Source: Eudoraea chungangensis (GTDB lineage Bacteria; Bacteroidota; Bacteroidia; Flavobacteriales; Flavobacteriaceae). Taken from it: a stretch of 64,000 bases of DNA. A program made the translations under genes and the position numbers. The stretch's first letter is position 1. Each line of letters opens with the position of its first letter. Positions 53,287 through 60,960 of the stretch are shown in pieces. The stretch covers positions 372,001 to 436,000 of the forward strand of contig NZ_JARDUB010000001.1 in assembly GCF_029360665.1 (NCBI RefSeq). Reading direction: 5' to 3'. A model generated the notes under the pieces. The model saw only the letters and a list, made by a program, of their open reading frames with translations, ran no database searches and had not been told where the DNA came from.

Positions 53287-54435
53287 ATGAACTTAAATTC
53301 CCAAAAAAAGACAACTAATTTTATTTTATTGATAGCATCTTTCGTTATCGTAAGTCTAATTCTGTGGAATACTAATAGTTTTTTTAAGAATTTTAAGGAA
53401 GAAGAGAGACACAAAATGGAAATTTGGGCTACAGCCCAATCGGAACTACTTCAATCTTCGGAAGACAGAGATCTGGGCAATCTTCATGTAAAAATATTTC
53501 AGAATAACACTTCCACTCCCATGATTCTGGAGAACATAGATGGCTCCTTAAGAACCAATAATTTCCCTGAGGATAAAGTTTCTGATAGTCTTTATATACT
53601 TAAGCAAATAGAGGTATTTAAAAGAGAAAACACCCCAATCAATATAGACTACAAGGGAGAACATTTAGCCACCCTGTATTATGGGAATTCCGAGGTGCTA
53701 AATAAGTTAAAATATTATCCTATTGCCTTATTACTTATTATATTTCTTTTTGCAGCGGTTATTTTCTTTTTCTTTAAAACTAACAAAGCCTCTGAGCAAA
53801 ACAAACTTTGGGCAGGCATGGCTAAGGAAACAGCACATCAGATTGGAACGCCATTAACATCTCTGTTGGGGTGGAATGAATTATTAAAAGCAGAAAATAT
53901 AAATTCTGAAATTACAAAGGAGATTGAAAAGGATATAAATAGATTACAAAATATAACGGATAGATTTTCTAAAATTGGGTCTCTCCCAAAATTAGAAGAG
54001 CAAGACATAGTACAAGAAACCCGAAATGCCTTTGAATATCTTAAACTGAGAAGTTCTCAACTAATCAATTTTAGTTTTACCTCTCATATAAACGAATTAC
54101 CTGTTCAGCTTAATAGTTCTTTATACAATTGGACCATAGAAAATCTCGTGAAAAACGGTATCGATGCAATGAAAGGAAAAGGAAATATAGCTATAGAAAT
54201 TATTCCTGACGGTAAATATGTAAATATTTTGGTGGCGGATACAGGACATGGGATAGCAAGAAGCGATTTCAATTCTATTTTTAATCCTGGTGTCACTTCG
54301 AAAAAGCGAGGTTGGGGCTTGGGTCTGTCATTAGTTCGAAGAATAATTGAAGAATATCACAAAGGGAAAATAAAGGTGCTTTCTTCAACAAAGGAGGGAA
54401 CCATAATGCAAATAACCCTAAAAAAGAGCGATTAG
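53287..54435 (+). CDS. Sensor histidine kinase with variant H-box
   Basis: A 382-residue membrane kinase. The start at ATG 53287 is chosen because it begins right before the first helix; upstream ATG and GTG codons exist. Helices are at about 11-28 and 144-163, enclosing an extracytoplasmic domain of about 115 residues. The phospho-acceptor region reads KETAHQIGTPLTSLLGW (H184), with Gln instead of the usual Glu after His. The ATPase domain has NLVKNGIDAM, ADTGHGIA and GWGLGLSLV. No response regulator is adjacent, so it is an orphan. A zinc-ribbon membrane protein follows after 2 bases. Confidence 0.85.
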   Translation: MNLNSQKKTTNFILLIASFVIVSLILWNTNSFFKNFKEEERHKMEIWATAQSELLQSSEDRDLGNLHVKIFQNNTSTPMILENIDGSLRTNNFPEDKVSDSLYILKQIEVFKRENTPINIDYKGEHLATLYYGNSEVLNKLKYYPIALLLIIFLFAAVIFFFFKTNKASEQNKLWAGMAKETAHQIGTPLTSLLGWNELLKAENINSEITKEIEKDINRLQNITDRFSKIGSLPKLEEQDIVQETRNAFEYLKLRSSQLINFSFTSHINELPVQLNSSLYNWTIENLVKNGIDAMKGKGNIAIEIIPDGKYVNILVADTGHGIARSDFNSIFNPGVTSKKRGWGLGLSLVRRIIEEYHKGKIKVLSSTKEGTIMQITLKKSD

Positions 54436-54437
54436 TT

Positions 54438-54788
54438 ATGTCTGAGGAAAAGCTTATTAAAATTAAGGAAGCCGAAATCACTAATAACTGCCCTGAGTGT
54501 TTTAATCAGGATATGACGCTGTCCTTTTTTCAAAAACACCTTTATACCACTTTTTATCACAAAATAACGAATGATATTAGTCATCAGCTACTTTGTAATA
54601 CTTGCAATAGTCTCATATATCCAGTAAATTGGACGGAAGACATTGAGAGGATTTTTGAATATTATCAGAAAATGCTTAGTCCGGAACCTAAAAAAACAGT
54701 TTATTCTTGGGTATTCTACCTACTATTGTTTATCCCAATTGTCCTAATAGGGATATTGGCTTATCTACTTAATGCGGGAATTATATAA
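54438..54788 (+). CDS. Zinc-ribbon membrane protein of unknown function
   Basis: A 116-residue protein with two CxxC pairs (C18-P-E-C21 and C53-N-T-C56) that should form a zinc ribbon, and one hydrophobic helix at about 90-113 near the C-terminus. The N-terminal domain is therefore cytoplasmic and tail-anchored. I know of no assigned function. It follows the orphan histidine kinase gene by 2 bases and probably works with it. Its end overlaps the convergent HIT gene by 8 bases. Confidence 0.7.
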   Translation: MSEEKLIKIKEAEITNNCPECFNQDMTLSFFQKHLYTTFYHKITNDISHQLLCNTCNSLIYPVNWTEDIERIFEYYQKMLSPEPKKTVYSWVFYLLLFIPIVLIGILAYLLNAGII

Positions 54789-55173
54789 ACTCTGCTTTAA
54801 TCTTATTTGCGATTTCTGTAAACTCCTTTTCCTGCAAAGCAACTTTATTTTGAAAAGTAGCATTCGCCATAGAGTTTAAGGGAATAAGATGAACGTGTAC
54901 ATGGGGTACTTCCAAACCAATAACACTAAAACCAATCCTTTTACAGCTAACTGCTTTCTCTAATGCAAGGGCTACTCTGCGAGAAAATGCCATTAGCCTC
55001 AGATAGAGGGACTCATCCATATCCGTAATTTTGTCAATTTCTAACTTGGGAATACAAAGCGTATGTCCTTTAGCATTGGGATTAATATCTAGAAATGCCA
55101 GGAAATCTTGATCTTCCGCAACTACATAAGCAGGTATATCACCAGAAATAATCTTACTAAAAATGGTTGCCAT
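54781..55173 (-). CDS. HIT-family nucleotide hydrolase
   Basis: A 130-residue histidine triad protein. The triad is H91-V-H93-V-H95 in VPHVHVHLIPL, and the N-terminus MATIFSKIISGDIPAYVVAEDQDFLAFLDI is typical of the Hint/HinT branch. Such enzymes hydrolyse nucleoside phosphoramidates or dinucleotides. It lies 63 bases downstream of greA on the same strand, an order common in flavobacteria. Confidence 0.93.
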   Translation of the reverse strand: MATIFSKIISGDIPAYVVAEDQDFLAFLDINPNAKGHTLCIPKLEIDKITDMDESLYLRLMAFSRRVALALEKAVSCKRIGFSVIGLEVPHVHVHLIPLNSMANATFQNKVALQEKEFTEIANKIKAEFI

Positions 55174-55236
55174 AATATCTTGAATAAAAAAATCCCATCA
55201 ATAAGACAGGATTAAATATACAAATATTCATATTCT

Positions 55237-55710
55237 TTATCTGCTTATCTCTAGAATGTCGAATTTCAGAGTGCCGTTAGGAACGCTTATTTCTGCAACA
55301 TCTCCCACCTCTTTTCCTAACAAACCTTTACCAATAGGAGAAGTAACAGAGATTTTACCAGATTTTAAATCTGCCTCACTTTCGGCTACCAAGGTGTAGG
55401 TCATTGTCATGCCATTCTTTTGGTTTTTAAGCTTTACGGTCGATAAAACCAAAACCTTTGTATCGTCTAATTGAGACTCATCTATCAATCTGGCATTTGC
55501 AAGTGTTTCTTCTAACTTTGCAATTTTAAGTTCTAACAAACCTTGTGCTTCTTTAGCTGCATCGTATTCAGCATTTTCCGACAAATCTCCCTTATCTCTA
55601 GCCTCTGCTATTGCCTGTGAAGCATTTGGTCTTTCTATATCTCTCAACTGATTGAGTTCCTCTTTTAATCTTTGGAGTCCATCTTTGGTATAATACGAAA
55701 CCTTACTCAT
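55237..55710 (-). CDS. greA: Transcription elongation factor GreA
   Basis: A 157-residue factor that rescues backtracked RNA polymerase. The N-terminal coiled coil contains EARDKGDLSENAEYDAAKEAQG, where the acidic tip residues (D and E of GDLSENAEY) stimulate cleavage, and the C-terminal FKBP-like domain has SPIGKGLLGKEVGDVAEI. The ATG at 55710 gives the standard length; an in-frame extension upstream encodes a Ser/Lys-rich tail from a tandem repeat and is not expected to be translated. The promoter and two hairpins lie in an unusually long leader. Confidence 0.96.
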   Translation of the reverse strand: MSKVSYYTKDGLQRLKEELNQLRDIERPNASQAIAEARDKGDLSENAEYDAAKEAQGLLELKIAKLEETLANARLIDESQLDDTKVLVLSTVKLKNQKNGMTMTYTLVAESEADLKSGKISVTSPIGKGLLGKEVGDVAEISVPNGTLKFDILEISR

Positions 55711-55732
55711 AATGATATACTTTTTAGATCGA

Positions 55733-55759
55733 TCTTTACTTTCTTTACTTTCTTTACTC
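55733..55759. repeat. Three tandem 9-bp repeats in the greA leader
   Basis: TCTTTACTT at 55733-55741 and 55742-55750, then TCTTTACTC at 55751-55759. The array lies 23 bases upstream of the greA start. On the transcript strand it is purine-rich (AAGTAAAGA repeats). Confidence 0.8.
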
Positions 55760-55768
55760 TTAAACAAT

Positions 55769-55791
55769 TAATCCCACCAAAGGTGGGATTA
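55769..55791 (-). promoter_or_regulatory. Perfect 10-bp hairpin in the greA leader
   Basis: TAATCCCACC (55769-55778), loop of three bases, GGTGGGATTA (55782-55791). On the minus strand it is not followed by a T-run, so a leader hairpin is more likely than a terminator. Confidence 0.6.
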
Positions 55792-55876
55792 GTATAAACA
55801 TCCATTCTGATTTAACTAGCTTATTATTAGAACATTAAATAGGATACTATCTCAAAATGAGGTTTAACTAATAGGA

Positions 55877-55913
55877 AAATCCCCTTTTTTAAAGAGGATT
55901 TAACGCAAAGATA
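55877..55913 (-). promoter_or_regulatory. greA promoter box and start-site hairpin
   Basis: On the minus strand TATCTTTGCG has a full -7 match at 55913-55906. Just downstream, AAATCCCCTTT (55877-55887) can pair with AAAGAGGATTT (55891-55901) with one mismatch and a 3-base loop. Transcription from this box would start around 55900 and give a leader of about 190 bases. Confidence 0.45.
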
Positions 55914-55961
55914 CATAAATTTTGTTCAATTTTGTCATTGTAATTCAATGACTAGATTGGA

Positions 55962-56399
55962 ATGAAAAGACTTTTATACGCCTTCAGCCTAATATTAATC
56001 CTGGCATGCAGTAATGACGAAGGCAATAGAAACCCGTATATACAGGAGGTAGGATTTCGTTTTGAGATGAACTTAAATTTGCCCCTATATAGCCCCCTGA
56101 CAAATATCGGCAACGCCATATATGTAGGCAACCAAGGAGTAGGCGTTCGTGGTGCTTTTGTTATGAAATCTGGCTTTGATCAATATATTGCATGGGAAGC
56201 GAGCTGCCCAAACCATCCACCTAATAATTGCTCAACAATGGATCTAAACGGACAAACCGTTACCTGTTCATGTGAGGGTTATGAATACAATTTATTTAAC
56301 GGGCAACAGGCCAACAGACCAGATGATGGCCAACAGTACTATGATTTACTGTTTTACCAAACCTCCTTTAACAACAATACTGTGGTAATATCTAACTAA
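55962..56399 (+). CDS. Rieske-like lipoprotein without complete cluster ligands
   Basis: A 145-residue lipoprotein with lipobox ILAC (C16). The region EASCPNHPPNNC (C82, H85, C90) followed by TCSCEGYEYNLFNGQ (C102, C104) lines up with the two ligand loops of Rieske domains (CxH and CxxH). The second loop has Glu105 where the His should be, and the first reads CPNH. Binding of a normal 2Fe-2S Rieske cluster is therefore unlikely; the cysteines may form disulfides. Similar lipoproteins occur in other flavobacteria. It is a single gene, convergent with the TonB-dependent receptor gene. Confidence 0.65.
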   Translation: MKRLLYAFSLILILACSNDEGNRNPYIQEVGFRFEMNLNLPLYSPLTNIGNAIYVGNQGVGVRGAFVMKSGFDQYIAWEASCPNHPPNNCSTMDLNGQTVTCSCEGYEYNLFNGQQANRPDDGQQYYDLLFYQTSFNNNTVVISN

Positions 56400-56430
56400 G
56401 ATTTACCTCTGTTTCCATTAGTTTTCACTC

Positions 56431-58599
56431 TTAAAAGTTAAGCGTAGCTCCCAACAAAAAATTAATTGTAGCCTGGGGGTAATAACCTGCTCCTTCTATG
56501 GTAACTATATTTCCGGGATTGGTAAAGTCATCATCATAGGTAAAAAAGTAACCATTAGATACATATTTAGCATTGAAAATATTATTTACTAGTCCGTTAA
56601 TTACTATACTTTTTATAAATGAGTTGGTTTCAATCACGTACTGAATATTAAAATCGGTTTGCGTATAGTCTTCCAGCAATGATCCTTCTGAATCAATATT
56701 CCCCATATATTGCTCTCCTACATATTTAGTCAATAATGACATACTTAACTCCCTAAAAGGTTTAAACGTAAACCTATTGCCAAATACAATTTCTGGAGAA
56801 AAAGAAATGTTTGTATTTCCTAGGTCTTGCAATACGCCGTCTCTCTGAAATACAAAATCTATATTTTTGTTACTACTAAGGGCAATATTCGGTTGAAGTT
56901 CAAATTTCTGCCCCAAACTTATCTGAGCATCAATTTCTAGTCCCAGACGAAAGCTATCTCCGACATTTGCGCGTAATGGAGCACCAACATCATTTAGTTC
57001 TCCTGTTAGCACCAACTGATCTTTGTATCGCATATAATACAAATTAGAATTTAATTGTACCGAAGGACTTATATACCTCCAGCCCAACTCAAAATCGTAT
57101 AGTGTTTCTGGTTTAGGACTACCGTTTTCATAGTCATTTCGATTGGGCTCCCTGTTGGCAACAGCAAAAGAAAAGTACAAATTGTTATTCGTGTTAAGAT
57201 CGTATGTGACCCCCATTTTTGGATTAAAAAAGTTAAAGGTGTCATCTACTATTCCCGTTTCCTCTCCATTGGCTGTATAACCCACATTTCTATATTGAAG
57301 ATCTCCGAATAGTCTCCATTTTGCAGTTAAATCATAATATAGTTTTCCGAAAAAATTAAAATCTGTCTTTCTCGAATTATCGTCATAATATCTATCACGT
57401 ATCATACTATTAGAAGCGTAACGGGCCCAAATAACCTCTCCAAAATGATCTCCTTCATAAATATTATACCCACCGCCTAGAATAACTTTAAATGCGTCTT
57501 TTTCATAGTTCGCCGAGAATACCGTCCCATAAAATTCATTATCGAGCCATCTTCTTCTAATTAGATCTGTAGTGTTTATCAGTTCTCCATTAACAATTAG
57601 AGGAGTAAATCCATAGGTCTCAAAATCGTCATCTTCTCTAAACTGTTCAAAATAACCCCTTCCCTTGGTATAGTGCAAAGAAAGGCTAGTTCGCCAATTT
57701 GGCGTCAGCGTCTCATTCCAATGTAACTGAAAATGATTCTGTTTATAGTTGTCTTCCTCTCTATCATAAAACTGAACATTGCCGGCCTCATCGGTATATT
57801 GACCAGCTGGGTTGAAGGTTCTATCCGAAGCTAAAGTTTCCGCATCAATCCCAAACCAAGATTGATAGGTTATCTCGTGACCCCCAAATATAATTGCTTT
57901 GATTAAGGTATTATCATCTACATAACTTCCTTGAAGAAAGTAAGAGTCTAACTCTGAACTAGCCCTGTCTATATAACCGTCGGAGGTAATCCTAGAGAGT
58001 CTACCGGAAATTTCAACATGGTCATTCAACAGACCAGTACTAAATTTAAGATTAGATCTAAAGGTATTAAAACTCCCAAAAGAACTTGCAATTTGCCCAT
58101 AGGCCTCTTCAGAAGTAGCATCCGTTAAAATATTTAAACTGGCACCAAAAGCTCCAGCACCATTTGTAGATGTTCCTACTCCTCTTTGCAATTGAAGGTC
58201 CTCTGTGGAAGAAGCAAAATCTGGTAGATTTACCCAAAAGGTTCCATGAGATTCTGAGTCATTGTAAGGAATCCCGTTTATCGTAACATTTACTCTAGTT
58301 GCGTCGCTACCTCTTACCCTTATTCCGGTATAGCCTATTCCTGCTCCCGCATCTGAGGTAGAAACAACGGCCGGCAAGAAATTAAGCAATACAGGAATGT
58401 CCTGACCCAAATTCCTTGGCTGCAATTCTTCCTTGGTAAGATTAGAAAAAGTGACAGGCGATTCCTGGGTTACCCTTACGGCTGAGACAAGAACTTCATC
58501 CAAGACAATTTTTTTTGCTGTAGTAGTGTCTTGCTCCTTGTTCTGGGCCATTACTGAAAAATTCAAAAGCAAGGCAAATACAATTATAAAATACTTCAT
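56431..58599 (-). CDS. TonB-dependent outer-membrane receptor under TPP riboswitch control, probable thiamine transporter
   Basis: A 722-residue outer-membrane receptor: signal peptide (to MAQ, about 19), a plug domain (about 30-155) with DEVLVSAVRV near the TonB box, LRPRN-like NLGQDIPVLLNFLPAVV, GIRVRGSDATRVNVTINGIPYND and QRGVGTSTNGAGAFGASLNI, then a 22-strand barrel ending in the aromatic residue of LLGATLNF. By sequence it would be called a siderophore-type receptor. The leader, however, contains a TPP riboswitch, and thiamine-binding and PnuC-type genes lie upstream on the same strand. That makes thiamine or a thiamine phosphate the likely cargo. The specificity is inference; the riboswitch is seen directly. 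Confidence 0.88.
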   Translation of the reverse strand: MKYFIIVFALLLNFSVMAQNKEQDTTTAKKIVLDEVLVSAVRVTQESPVTFSNLTKEELQPRNLGQDIPVLLNFLPAVVSTSDAGAGIGYTGIRVRGSDATRVNVTINGIPYNDSESHGTFWVNLPDFASSTEDLQLQRGVGTSTNGAGAFGASLNILTDATSEEAYGQIASSFGSFNTFRSNLKFSTGLLNDHVEISGRLSRITSDGYIDRASSELDSYFLQGSYVDDNTLIKAIIFGGHEITYQSWFGIDAETLASDRTFNPAGQYTDEAGNVQFYDREEDNYKQNHFQLHWNETLTPNWRTSLSLHYTKGRGYFEQFREDDDFETYGFTPLIVNGELINTTDLIRRRWLDNEFYGTVFSANYEKDAFKVILGGGYNIYEGDHFGEVIWARYASNSMIRDRYYDDNSRKTDFNFFGKLYYDLTAKWRLFGDLQYRNVGYTANGEETGIVDDTFNFFNPKMGVTYDLNTNNNLYFSFAVANREPNRNDYENGSPKPETLYDFELGWRYISPSVQLNSNLYYMRYKDQLVLTGELNDVGAPLRANVGDSFRLGLEIDAQISLGQKFELQPNIALSSNKNIDFVFQRDGVLQDLGNTNISFSPEIVFGNRFTFKPFRELSMSLLTKYVGEQYMGNIDSEGSLLEDYTQTDFNIQYVIETNSFIKSIVINGLVNNIFNAKYVSNGYFFTYDDDFTNPGNIVTIEGAGYYPQATINFLLGATLNF

Positions 58600-58600
58600 T

Positions 58601-58615
58601 CGTAAAGTGTTTACG
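58601..58615 (-). promoter_or_regulatory. Hairpin directly before the receptor start codon
   Basis: On the transcript CGTAAA-CAC-TTTACG forms a perfect 6-bp hairpin ending one base before the ATG at 58599. A few bases upstream, CCCCTTT (58626-58620) is complementary to AAAGGGG of the riboswitch (58788-58782). This may be the expression platform. Confidence 0.4.
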
Positions 58616-58689
58616 AATAAAAGGGGCCCTATTCATATAAAAATTGAAAATGCATTTCCTAAGTCACGGAAATTCCAAATGGTGACTTT

Positions 58690-58792
58690 CACCTCCCTTG
58701 GCAGCATTACCTGCCCAGGTTCCTTGGGTATAATCTCAGCTTTTTCTTCCTGATAAACCTTGTTACTAGGAAGATCCAGCACCCCTTTGAGA
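58690..58792 (-). ncRNA. TPP riboswitch (THI element)
   Basis: Read on the minus strand the conserved THI-box blocks occur in order: AAAGGGGTGC (58788-58779), a variable P3 arm in which CTTCCT pairs with AGGAAG, GCTGAGA (58740-58734), TACCC (58730-58726), ACCTG (58720-58716), GGTAATGC (58711-58704) and AAGGGA (58699-58694). These are the invariant elements that bind the pyrimidine and pyrophosphate parts of TPP. The element lies 90 bases upstream of the TonB-dependent receptor ATG and after the DUF4301 stop. In known cases TPP binding lowers expression. Confidence 0.95.
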
Positions 58793-58846
58793 CAAGACAA
58801 AATTACAATAGCCTAAGAACAAATCATAGCAAATACGAAAAAAAAA

Positions 58847-60400
58847 CTAAGTCGTTGCCTGATGAGCCGGTTTAAGCAAATCGTTCACTGTTTTTACAGG
58901 ATTAAAGGTAATGAGTGGTACCTCAATAAAAATAGTATTCCAAAATGCCATTGCACCATTCCACAGTCCTGGTAATTCTAGTGCCTTGAGGTCCTTACCG
59001 TCTTTTGTTTTTTGTGTTATAAAACCCTGTTTTGTATCTACAAAATTTAATAAATTATACTTTTCTCCTTTGTAATTCTTTATCCCACAAACCAAATCTA
59101 CCGGATTAAAGTGGGTTGCTCCCTTAAAAATAGACAACTGGTTCTCATTCTCTAAATTTACTTGCGCAGATTCTACGATTTGAAGAGAAATATGGTCATG
59201 TGTATCCTTAATCCAAAAAGGTCCGCCTCCAGGTTCACCTTCATTTTTGACCATTCCACAGACCCTGATAGGTCTATTGATTTTGTCTTTTAAAATTTCA
59301 ATCTGATCTGACAAGGTAAAACCGGAGAAATTTTCCACAAAGCAAACATTTAATTTATTTTCTAGAAAGTTCATAATTTCTACTAAATCATCTCCATTAA
59401 TATTGCCTTCCTCTAAAAGTGCTGCAAATTTAAAAGCCTGCTGCTGAAGCTTTAAAAGCAACCCTCCTAATACTTTCTTACTTCTACTAATCTCAGAAGC
59501 GAAACGAGAAACAACAACATTATCTACATTTTTAATAAAAACAATGTCCGCATCCAATTCATTTAAATTTTCAATGAGTGCCCCATGGCCACCAGGTCTA
59601 AAAAGCATGGAATTATCATCATTTCTAAAAAATTCATTTTCCAGGGTAACGGCAACCGTATCAGTAGATGATTTTTGAAAGGAATAAGAGACCTTAAACT
59701 GTGTTCCAGTCTTCTCCGAAACTTTTGGAGCTATTTCTCTAATTGCATTTTCAAATAGCGAAACATGTTGTTCGGAAATTGTAAAATGCAATATGGCATT
59801 ATTACCCACTTCAACATAGTCAGAAGCTTCTTTTAAATGCTCTTCAAAAGGGGTGGCGCTATGATCCGAATACTGGTGAAAAGGCAACATTCCCTTTGGA
59901 TAAAAACCATAATTCAATCCTTGAGGATAAAGCATTTCACTCACAAAGGCATATAATTTAGCGCCCTCGGATAATCCGGAAGTATACTTTTCTCCAAGCC
60001 TGTCTAGAACAAGCTTATAAAAAGGAAACCTTTCGGCACCTGCGTGAAACTTAGAAATCTCACTATTTTCAGGTTTTTCAAGATATGTGGAAAGATCCTC
60101 CTCCTCGGGCTTATAATCTTCTAAAAAATTAAAAAGTGCTTTGAACATTCTAGAGGCGGCACCAGAAGCAGGCACAAATTTTATAATATTTAGACGTTCT
60201 TTAAAGGAATCATAATAATCAATCACGGCTGCCTCATAATCCGCATCGGCTTTGACTATACCATCAGAAATAACTGCTGGTCTTTTCAGCGTAACAAAGG
60301 GAATCCCCTCTTTGAACATCTCCGTTTGTTTTTTTATCTTTTCAATTGAAATCTTCTTTTCTTCTAAAAGGAGTATGTCATTTTCGGTTAAATGGATCAT
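58847..60400 (-). CDS. DUF4301 protein
   Basis: A 517-residue cytoplasmic protein assigned to DUF4301, a family of unknown function in Bacteroidota. Recognisable parts are IIKFVPASGAASRMFKAL near residue 75, PFHQYSDHSATPFEEHLKEA, and FRPGGHGALIENLNELDADIVFIKNVDNV. The last segment and the loops resemble nucleotidyltransferase or sugar-phosphate uridylyltransferase folds, which is only an impression. It overlaps the NadR-like kinase gene by 4 bases, so the two are coupled. It lies just before the TPP riboswitch. Confidence 0.85.
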   Translation of the reverse strand: MIHLTENDILLLEEKKISIEKIKKQTEMFKEGIPFVTLKRPAVISDGIVKADADYEAAVIDYYDSFKERLNIIKFVPASGAASRMFKALFNFLEDYKPEEEDLSTYLEKPENSEISKFHAGAERFPFYKLVLDRLGEKYTSGLSEGAKLYAFVSEMLYPQGLNYGFYPKGMLPFHQYSDHSATPFEEHLKEASDYVEVGNNAILHFTISEQHVSLFENAIREIAPKVSEKTGTQFKVSYSFQKSSTDTVAVTLENEFFRNDDNSMLFRPGGHGALIENLNELDADIVFIKNVDNVVVSRFASEISRSKKVLGGLLLKLQQQAFKFAALLEEGNINGDDLVEIMNFLENKLNVCFVENFSGFTLSDQIEILKDKINRPIRVCGMVKNEGEPGGGPFWIKDTHDHISLQIVESAQVNLENENQLSIFKGATHFNPVDLVCGIKNYKGEKYNLLNFVDTKQGFITQKTKDGKDLKALELPGLWNGAMAFWNTIFIEVPLITFNPVKTVNDLLKPAHQATT

Positions 60401-60960
60401 CTTTTCAATAATTTATCAATTGCTGTAATAGCTGTTTTTCTTCTTTTTTCTTTATTTCCTTGTAGTATTAGATATTCTTTACCGTTCTCTTCTAAGGAAT
60501 TCCTAAAATGTTGAAACATTTTTTCTCTTTCCAAGGGTTTGTCACGAAGGTCATCCTTTTCCCATGGAATATCAATAGATGTTAATAAATAAAGGTCATA
60601 TGAATTTAACAAAGCGTACTTTTCCAAAAGGGGATCACAAAATCCCAGGTAATAGGCCTCAGAATATACTTTAGTTTCTAAAAGATCGGTGTCACAAATT
60701 AGTAATTCTTTAGAGGATTCAGTAAGGATGTTTTCAGAATCAATCTGCCCTATAGCAATAGGAATTAGGTCATGAGGTTCACATGGTTTTGCCTCCTTAT
60801 CCCATTTATCTTGCAGGTAGGTTCTGGCATATTCGGGAACCCAGTTGGTATTATAATAAGCAGCTAACTCTTTTGAAAGCGTAGTTTTCCCAGTAGATTC
60901 TGGTCCAAATAAAACTACCTTAACAAGCTTACTGGGCTTTTGTCTAAGTTTTTCTTCCAT
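60397..60960 (-). CDS. NadR-like P-loop kinase, candidate vitamin kinase
   Basis: A 187-residue ATPase like the C-terminal ribosylnicotinamide kinase domain of NadR. The P-loop is GPESTGKTT at 19-27, followed by YARTYLQ, LLICDTDLLETKVYSEAYYG-type segment and the lid region KDDLRDKPLERE. The frame is open to 61161 but the ATG at 60960 fits the family, and the extra part is the reverse reading of the transporter gene. It overlaps the PnuC-family gene by 46 bases. PnuC plus NadR-like kinase normally means nicotinamide riboside import and phosphorylation. The thiamine-binding gene and TPP riboswitch make thiamine kinase an alternative. Confidence 0.8.
   Translation of the reverse strand: MEEKLRQKPSKLVKVVLFGPESTGKTTLSKELAAYYNTNWVPEYARTYLQDKWDKEAKPCEPHDLIPIAIGQIDSENILTESSKELLICDTDLLETKVYSEAYYLGFCDPLLEKYALLNSYDLYLLTSIDIPWEKDDLRDKPLEREKMFQHFRNSLEENGKEYLILQGNKEKRRKTAITAIDKLLKR

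Noticed and set aside
55711-55767. N-terminal extension of GreA rich in Ser and Lys
   Set aside because: It comes from the 9-bp tandem repeats and makes GreA longer than the family; the ATG at 55710 gives the standard protein.
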